Assembly: GCA_003241285.1 (NCBI GenBank)
Contig: QFOT01000082.1
Span: 1 to 9,383 of the forward strand
Length of the DNA: 9,383 nucleotides
Reading direction: 5' to 3'
Origin: Micavibrio aeruginosavorus
Lineage (GTDB): Bacteria; Pseudomonadota; Alphaproteobacteria; Micavibrionales; Micavibrionaceae
Below are positions 5,774 to 9,383 of the stretch, piece after piece. How positions within the stretch are numbered: the stretch's first letter is position 1; every line of letters starts with the position of its first letter. The position numbers and the translations under genes are program-made. The notes under the pieces are model-generated. The model saw only the letters and a list, made by a program, of their open reading frames with translations. It did not search any database and was not told the origin of the DNA.

Positions 5774-7001
5774 ATTTATTTAAATGGGGAAAAAGGTGAT
5801 CATGACTATGGTTGATCACCATTGGCAAATTAGTCTTAAAAGGCAGAGCGTCTTTTACGCCGACAATACTTTCTGCCAATTTGAAATTCAGGAAAAAAGG
5901 GATTTGCCAGGCATTCTTTTCATGCTGGCAATCTGGCTTGGTGCCCCGCCAGGACTGAAGATTATCCAGCTCCCATTCAGTCGTCAGAATATCGCTGTTT
6001 TTATTTCTGGCTGTCATGTAGGCATCAAGTTTATATTGATAAGCCAATACATGGTTCACAAATTCGTCGATTACTTCACGTGATTCCTCACCGCACAATT
6101 CCATACAGTTCAGCTTGTAATCAGGATCCAGTTCGGGGGTAAAGATTTCCCAATTTGCGGAATAAACGCAAAGGATATTTCCTGTTTCAAAATTCCAGCC
6201 AATTTCATCCGTATAAAGCGGATTGACCTCTTTCATGCTCTCCATGAATAAATTGAGCTTTTCGGAGGCGTCTTCCTCGCCAAATAACGCACGCGCCATT
6301 GCTGAAACACATTGGCGGGACAGCTCACATCTCTGGTGAAGGTGATGAAGCCCTTTATTATCAGCGACTATGTCTTCCAGTTTCCGCTCCAGATATCTCT
6401 GCATGAAATCCAATCCCGTTTCGATATCATGCGCATCATCCATCGACGCCTGATAAAATCGTCCATTCAAAGTTTCCGGGAAAGAATAAGCGGTTCTAAG
6501 ATAAGAAGCATCGACCGGGAAATTACGCTCGAAGGCAAGAAACTTATCCCGCTCAGACCTTAGCGCTTTCATGGCGATATGGTGATCTTCATCGAGAGAT
6601 TTTTCGTCCAATGCTATATTGGCAATGACGTTCATTATATTAAAATGATATTTTTGATCTTTACGTGACAGGCAGGGCTGCAAGTAAGCAGGATGTATAC
6701 CGATATTCCGGCAGAATATATCCACATTCTGCGGCGGTGGTGAAAGATGCGGATTCTTGATTAGGTGATCAATATCACAGTCATGTCCAAGCAAATCAGG
6801 CAGATCATTGGCAGTGAAATCAAGCGACATCGCCCATGCCAGATAGAGGCTGATATCTGGATTATCCATGATAGTTTTGTGTACACTTAAGATCAGATTT
6901 TCATCACTGCTTAAAGGGTAATCTGTATTAAAATACTCAGTATCCTTTTCTGCCCTAAGCGAAGAAGATTTCAATTGATTGAAATCGAAACTGAAACTCA
7001 T
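5772..7001 (-). CDS. Hypothetical protein, 409 aa
   Basis: I do not recognise this protein. It appears cytosolic: no signal peptide, no membrane span, acidic overall. It is rich in aromatic residues and has nine cysteines (75, 97, 110, 225, 231, 278, 299, 303, 358); C299 and C303 form a CxxxC, and C225 and C231 are also close. The end is His-rich (NHSHDH, 397-402). Residues 185-260 and 300-335 look helical. The start ATG at 6999-7001 has a good AGGGA site (7010-7014) eight bases upstream. The gene has its own possible promoter after the mdh terminator, so it is probably monocistronic. It is convergent with the transglycosylase gene, and its stop lies within the other gene's terminator. A metal site from the Cys/His residues is possible but unproven, as is any link to the three neighbouring genes. 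Confidence 0.8.
   Translation of the reverse strand: MSFSFDFNQLKSSSLRAEKDTEYFNTDYPLSSDENLILSVHKTIMDNPDISLYLAWAMSLDFTANDLPDLLGHDCDIDHLIKNPHLSPPPQNVDIFCRNIGIHPAYLQPCLSRKDQKYHFNIMNVIANIALDEKSLDEDHHIAMKALRSERDKFLAFERNFPVDASYLRTAYSFPETLNGRFYQASMDDAHDIETGLDFMQRYLERKLEDIVADNKGLHHLHQRCELSRQCVSAMARALFGEEDASEKLNLFMESMKEVNPLYTDEIGWNFETGNILCVYSANWEIFTPELDPDYKLNCMELCGEESREVIDEFVNHVLAYQYKLDAYMTARNKNSDILTTEWELDNLQSWRGTKPDCQHEKNAWQIPFFLNFKLAESIVGVKDALPFKTNLPMVINHSHDHLFPHLNK
5790..5820 (-). terminator. Terminator-like hairpin inside the 3' end of the 409-aa gene
   Basis: Read on the minus strand, GGTGATCA (5820-5813) pairs perfectly with TGATCACC (5802-5795) around a 10-base loop, followed by TTTTT (5794-5790). 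It lies within the coding sequence (the His-rich codons), 16 bases before the stop codon. It is the only hairpin-plus-T-run found for this gene, and termination here would leave an mRNA without a stop. Confidence 0.35.
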
Positions 7002-7033
7002 TTACTCAATCCCTGTTTTATTAGTTTTTTATA

Positions 7034-7062
7034 ATTAATCACCTATTCCGGATTTTTGGCAA
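7034..7062 (-). promoter_or_regulatory. Possible promoter of the 409-aa gene
   Basis: On the minus strand TTGCCA (7062-7057) is followed by 17 bases and ATTAAT (7039-7034), with TATAAA just beyond. The -35 starts two bases after the T-run of the mdh terminator, which fits independent transcription. Confidence 0.4.
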
Positions 7063-7063
7063 T

Positions 7064-7091
7064 AAAAAAAGCGGCGCTTTTGCACCGCTTT
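7064..7091 (-). terminator. Intrinsic terminator of mdh
   Basis: On the minus strand AAAGCGG (7091-7085), then T, GC, loop AAAA, GC, G, and CCGCTTT (7074-7068). The T/G position is a wobble in RNA, whereas on the plus strand the same position would be a C-A mismatch. A T-run follows (7070-7064). This supports termination of mdh transcription, 26 bases after its stop. Confidence 0.88.
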
Positions 7092-7116
7092 CTTGAAATT
7101 TAATTTTGCAGATGCG

Positions 7117-8070
7117 TTATGCTGCCTGTTTCTCGATAACTTCGATCAGGCCTTTGACGGCATCGACAGAGTGATCGAACATTTTTTGCTCGTCCGCGCT
7201 TAGTTTGATCTCGATAATTTTCTCGACACCTTTTGCGCCGATGATAACCGGCACGCCGATATAAAGACCCTTGATGCCGTATTCACCGTTAAGCTTCGCC
7301 GCACATGGCAGAACGCGTTTCTGGTCTTTCAGATAGCTCTCCGCCATCGCAATCGCAGAAGCCGCCGGAGCGTAAAATGCCGAACCTGTTTTGAGGAGGT
7401 TTACGATCTCTGCGCCGCCGTCGCGTGTACGCTGGACGATCTGGTCGAGCTTCTCTTGCGTGCTCCAACCCATCGCAATGAGATCCGGCAATGGAATGCC
7501 GCCAACTGTCGAGTAACGAACCAGCGGCACCATCGTGTCGCCGTGACCGCCGAGAACAAAGGCGCTGACATCGGATACGGATACACCGAATTCTTCAGAC
7601 AGGAAGTAGCGGAAACGTGCGCTATCCAGAACGCCCGCCATGCCGACGACTTTTTCCGCCGGAAGGCCGGAAACGCGCTGCATCACTTCGACCATTGCAT
7701 CGAGCGGGTTTGTAATGACGATAACGAAAGCGTTCGGCGCGTTCGCCTTGATGTTTTCACCAACTGTTTTGATGATACCGGAATTGATGGCGATTAGATC
7801 GTCGCGACTCATGCCTGGTTTACGCGGGATACCTGCGGTAACGATAACGACATCGGCATCTTTCATGGCGGAATAATCGTTGCTGCCTGTCAGGCCACCC
7901 GATACGCCGATAACAGGTGTCGTTTCTGCCAAGTCAAGCGCTTTACCTTGTGGCACGCCTTCTGCGATATCTATCAAAACGACATCACCGAGTTCTTTCT
8001 GGGCAGCAAGAAGAGCAAGCGTTCCACCGATTTGGCCAGCACCGACTAGGGCAATTTTTTTACGGGACAT
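7117..8070 (-). CDS. mdh: Malate dehydrogenase (NAD-dependent, LDH-like type)
   Basis: Catalyses malate + NAD+ to oxaloacetate + NADH in the TCA cycle, in the cytosol. The protein is 317 aa, a usual length. The N-terminal Rossmann fold has GAGQIG (10-15) and D34, which favours NAD over NADP. The mobile active-site loop is IPRKPGMSRDD (81-91), with substrate-binding R83 and R89. N121 sits in ITNPLDAM. D149 and R152 (LDSARFR) and catalytic H176 (GGHGDTMVP) complete the site. R83 at the specificity position and the absence of lactate dehydrogenase's Gln there support malate as substrate. The ATG at 8068-8070 has AAGGAAA upstream (8083-8077). It is followed by a strong terminator, and sucC, its usual downstream partner, is almost 5 kb away. 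DUF2336 lies upstream behind its own terminator. Confidence 0.96.
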   Translation of the reverse strand: MSRKKIALVGAGQIGGTLALLAAQKELGDVVLIDIAEGVPQGKALDLAETTPVIGVSGGLTGSNDYSAMKDADVVIVTAGIPRKPGMSRDDLIAINSGIIKTVGENIKANAPNAFVIVITNPLDAMVEVMQRVSGLPAEKVVGMAGVLDSARFRYFLSEEFGVSVSDVSAFVLGGHGDTMVPLVRYSTVGGIPLPDLIAMGWSTQEKLDQIVQRTRDGGAEIVNLLKTGSAFYAPAASAIAMAESYLKDQKRVLPCAAKLNGEYGIKGLYIGVPVIIGAKGVEKIIEIKLSADEQKMFDHSVDAVKGLIEVIEKQAA

Positions 8071-8087
8071 ATGAGTTTCCTTATAGG

Positions 8088-8143
8088 GAGGGTTTAAAAT
8101 TCTGATGCTAAATTAGACCCAATTACTTAAGCGGTAAACCCTC
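8088..8143 (-). promoter_or_regulatory. mdh leader inverted repeat, possible attenuator or operator
   Basis: On the minus strand GAGGGTTTA (8143-8135) and TAAACCCTC (8096-8088) are perfect 9-bp complements, 38 bases apart. The second arm ends four bases before the AAGGAAA ribosome site of mdh. The first arm can also pair with AACCCT (8154-8149), part of the upstream terminator, so the pairings exclude each other. A weak promoter (TTTACC 8138-8133, 17 bases, TAATTT 8115-8110) overlaps. A regulatory role is inference. Confidence 0.4.
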
Positions 8144-8176
8144 AAAAAAGGGTTAAGGAGCGGCTATTTTAACCCT
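8144..8176 (-). terminator. Intrinsic terminator overlapping the end of the DUF2336 gene
   Basis: On the minus strand AGGGTTAA (8176-8169) pairs perfectly with TTAACCCT (8156-8149) around a 12-base loop, followed by TTTTT (8148-8144). The first arm lies in the last codons of the gene and the stop codon (8166-8164) lies in the loop. The stem has only three G-C pairs, so its strength is moderate. Confidence 0.6.
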
Positions 8177-9383
8177 AAAAAGTCCAGCTGCCATTTAATC
8201 TCGTCGGCTTCCATTGGATAATCAGTCCCGCCGCGGGGATAGATCAATTCCTTGGATGGGATTTTGGCGATTTCCTGCTGAATACGCAAACAGGTACGCA
8301 TGCCAAGCCCCGCCCTGTGGCATACAGCGACAATCGGTTTTGGCTTTAGCATACCGATAATATTCTCCATGCTCGATCGTGATGTGCGCACCAGAGCCGC
8401 CAGCATAACGATCGCCAAAGTCCGGTCGCGCGCATCCATGGCAACGATCAGCGCGTCTTCATTGAGCGTTTTATCGACGATCATTTTTCGGACACGATCC
8501 TCGGGACTTAATCTGTCTGTATCTTCCTTCTCAAGGCGATTAATATCTTCACGGAATTTCGATTTTATCTCATTTGAAACTTCCATGCCCAGGTCAGTTC
8601 TCTTTGCAATCAGATCGCGTACAGACTCGTCAACGAACTCCGCCATTTTTCGGGCAATCTCCTGCGGGAGGAAAGCACGGACCGCCAATGGTTTTTGCCA
8701 TGTTGTGAAAGCCTTTGATTTTTCGACGATTTTGAATAAAGTCGGTTTTGAAATATCGGCTTGCCTGTTATCGAGAAGCAAGACACCCGCCGTTTCATGA
8801 TAGGCCTCTACAACAGCTTCCGACACATCGGCGCTCACGAATTTTCGCTGGGCGATGGCTTCGACTTTCCAGGCAGCCGGATGGTTGGAAAGAATTTCAA
8901 GTAAAACTTCATCAGATACGGCCATACAATGATGCAAGATCGGCTCCGCCACTTCACGTTCGATATCACGGGCCAGTTTATTGATTATATTCGTCGGCGC
9001 ATGGAGTTCTTTTTTGAGCGTATTCGCGAGCACGATCCGTACTTTTGCCACTTCGTCGGAGGCGAGCGCTTCAAGCGCATCTACCGTATAGGAATAAAGC
9101 TGACTTTGCGTGTCTTGTGATATATCAGGCAAAAGTTTGATAAGGCGTTCGGCAAGCGCTATACGGACATCGCTGCTTTCATCACGTGAGATGATTTTAT
9201 TGGCCTGATAAGGCGTTGCGTCATTCGAAGCGACCGCCTGACGAACGGCGATTTCGCTATCGTTCTGAGCAAGATAATATAAAATCTCCGCCTGTGTCGC
9301 CGGAGATTTAGCCAATTTCAGCTTGGCGGCCTTGTCGAGAGACTGGGCAAGTTTCTTTTCTTGTTCATATTTTTTCTTTTCCT
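8164..9383 (-). CDS. DUF2336 domain-containing protein, 5' end beyond window
   Basis: The visible 405 residues match DUF2336, a family found mainly in Alphaproteobacteria and built of HEAT-like helical repeats. Characteristic segments are EIAVRQAVASN near the visible start, EVAKVRIVLANTLK, and a stretch REVAEPILHHCMAVSDEVLLEI. These are followed by repeats of the type ISKPTLFKIVEKS. The function of the family is not established; the repeats suggest protein-protein contacts, in the cytosol. A TTG at 9313-9315 could be taken as a start, but the frame stays open to the right edge with coding-like, Lys-rich sequence (KLAQSLDKAAKLK) and no ATG, and no ribosome site precedes the TTG. The gene is therefore truncated by the window. 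It ends at TAG (8164-8166), inside its own terminator, 93 bp upstream of mdh on the same strand. Confidence 0.88.
   Translation of the reverse strand, partial: EKKKYEQEKKLAQSLDKAAKLKLAKSPATQAEILYYLAQNDSEIAVRQAVASNDATPYQANKIISRDESSDVRIALAERLIKLLPDISQDTQSQLYSYTVDALEALASDEVAKVRIVLANTLKKELHAPTNIINKLARDIEREVAEPILHHCMAVSDEVLLEILSNHPAAWKVEAIAQRKFVSADVSEAVVEAYHETAGVLLLDNRQADISKPTLFKIVEKSKAFTTWQKPLAVRAFLPQEIARKMAEFVDESVRDLIAKRTDLGMEVSNEIKSKFREDINRLEKEDTDRLSPEDRVRKMIVDKTLNEDALIVAMDARDRTLAIVMLAALVRTSRSSMENIIGMLKPKPIVAVCHRAGLGMRTCLRIQQEIAKIPSKELIYPRGGTDYPMEADEIKWQLDFLGLK

Noticed and set aside
2344..7001. Prophage or transposon explanation for the block between mdh and sucC
   Set aside because: No integrase, transposase, capsid or tail gene, flanking direct repeats or tRNA attachment site was seen, so only the weaker statement of an accessory insertion is made.
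7456..7797. Open frames on the plus strand opposite mdh
   Set aside because: They are antisense to clear malate dehydrogenase motifs and lack ribosome sites and any family resemblance.
8300..8800. A 166-codon open frame on the plus strand
   Set aside because: It is antisense to the DUF2336 gene and Ser/Arg-rich in the way of shadow frames, with no recognisable start signals.

Overview
The window looks like the chromosome of a free-living or host-associated alphaproteobacterium of moderate G+C. The evidence is a lactate-dehydrogenase-like malate dehydrogenase of the alphaproteobacterial type, a DUF2336 protein (a family found mainly in Alphaproteobacteria) directly upstream of it, and sucC downstream on the same strand. 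The order mdh then sucC(-sucD) is the usual arrangement in this class. Genus or order cannot be read from the sequence. No rRNA, tRNA, CRISPR, transposase or integrase was seen.

Layout, left to right. (1) 2-574, plus strand: an unrecognised protein of about 190 aa at the window edge, convergent with the next gene. (2) 578-2168, minus strand: sucC (succinyl-CoA ligase beta chain) followed by a small NIPSNAP-family gene. A REP-like palindrome lies between them, and sucD is not where it would be expected. (3) 2344-5735, plus strand: three genes of an accessory character. They encode a coiled-coil/Ala-rich repeat protein, a CHAP-like cysteine peptidase/amidase, and an SLT-type lytic transglycosylase. 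Promoter-like sequences precede each gene and clear intrinsic terminators follow the second and third. (4) 5772-7001, minus strand: an unrecognised 409-aa protein, convergent with the transglycosylase. (5) 7117-8070, minus strand: mdh, with a good terminator. (6) 8164 to the right edge, minus strand: a DUF2336 protein whose 5' end runs off the window, with a terminator overlapping its last codons.

Functionally, mdh and sucC are TCA-cycle housekeeping genes. Between them lie about 4.9 kb carrying four non-TCA genes. Two of these are predicted peptidoglycan-cleaving enzymes with different bond specificities (glycan strand and peptide side). Neither has a recognisable Sec signal peptide, and the transglycosylase and the coiled-coil protein end in similar Ala/Val-rich tails capped by aromatic residues. 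The best candidate for something undescribed is this three-gene muralytic module. It could be a lysis, predation, effector or wall-remodelling cassette inserted into a conserved metabolic locus; its biological role is inference only. A second candidate is the alternating set of complementary arms in the DUF2336-mdh intergenic region, which resembles an attenuator.
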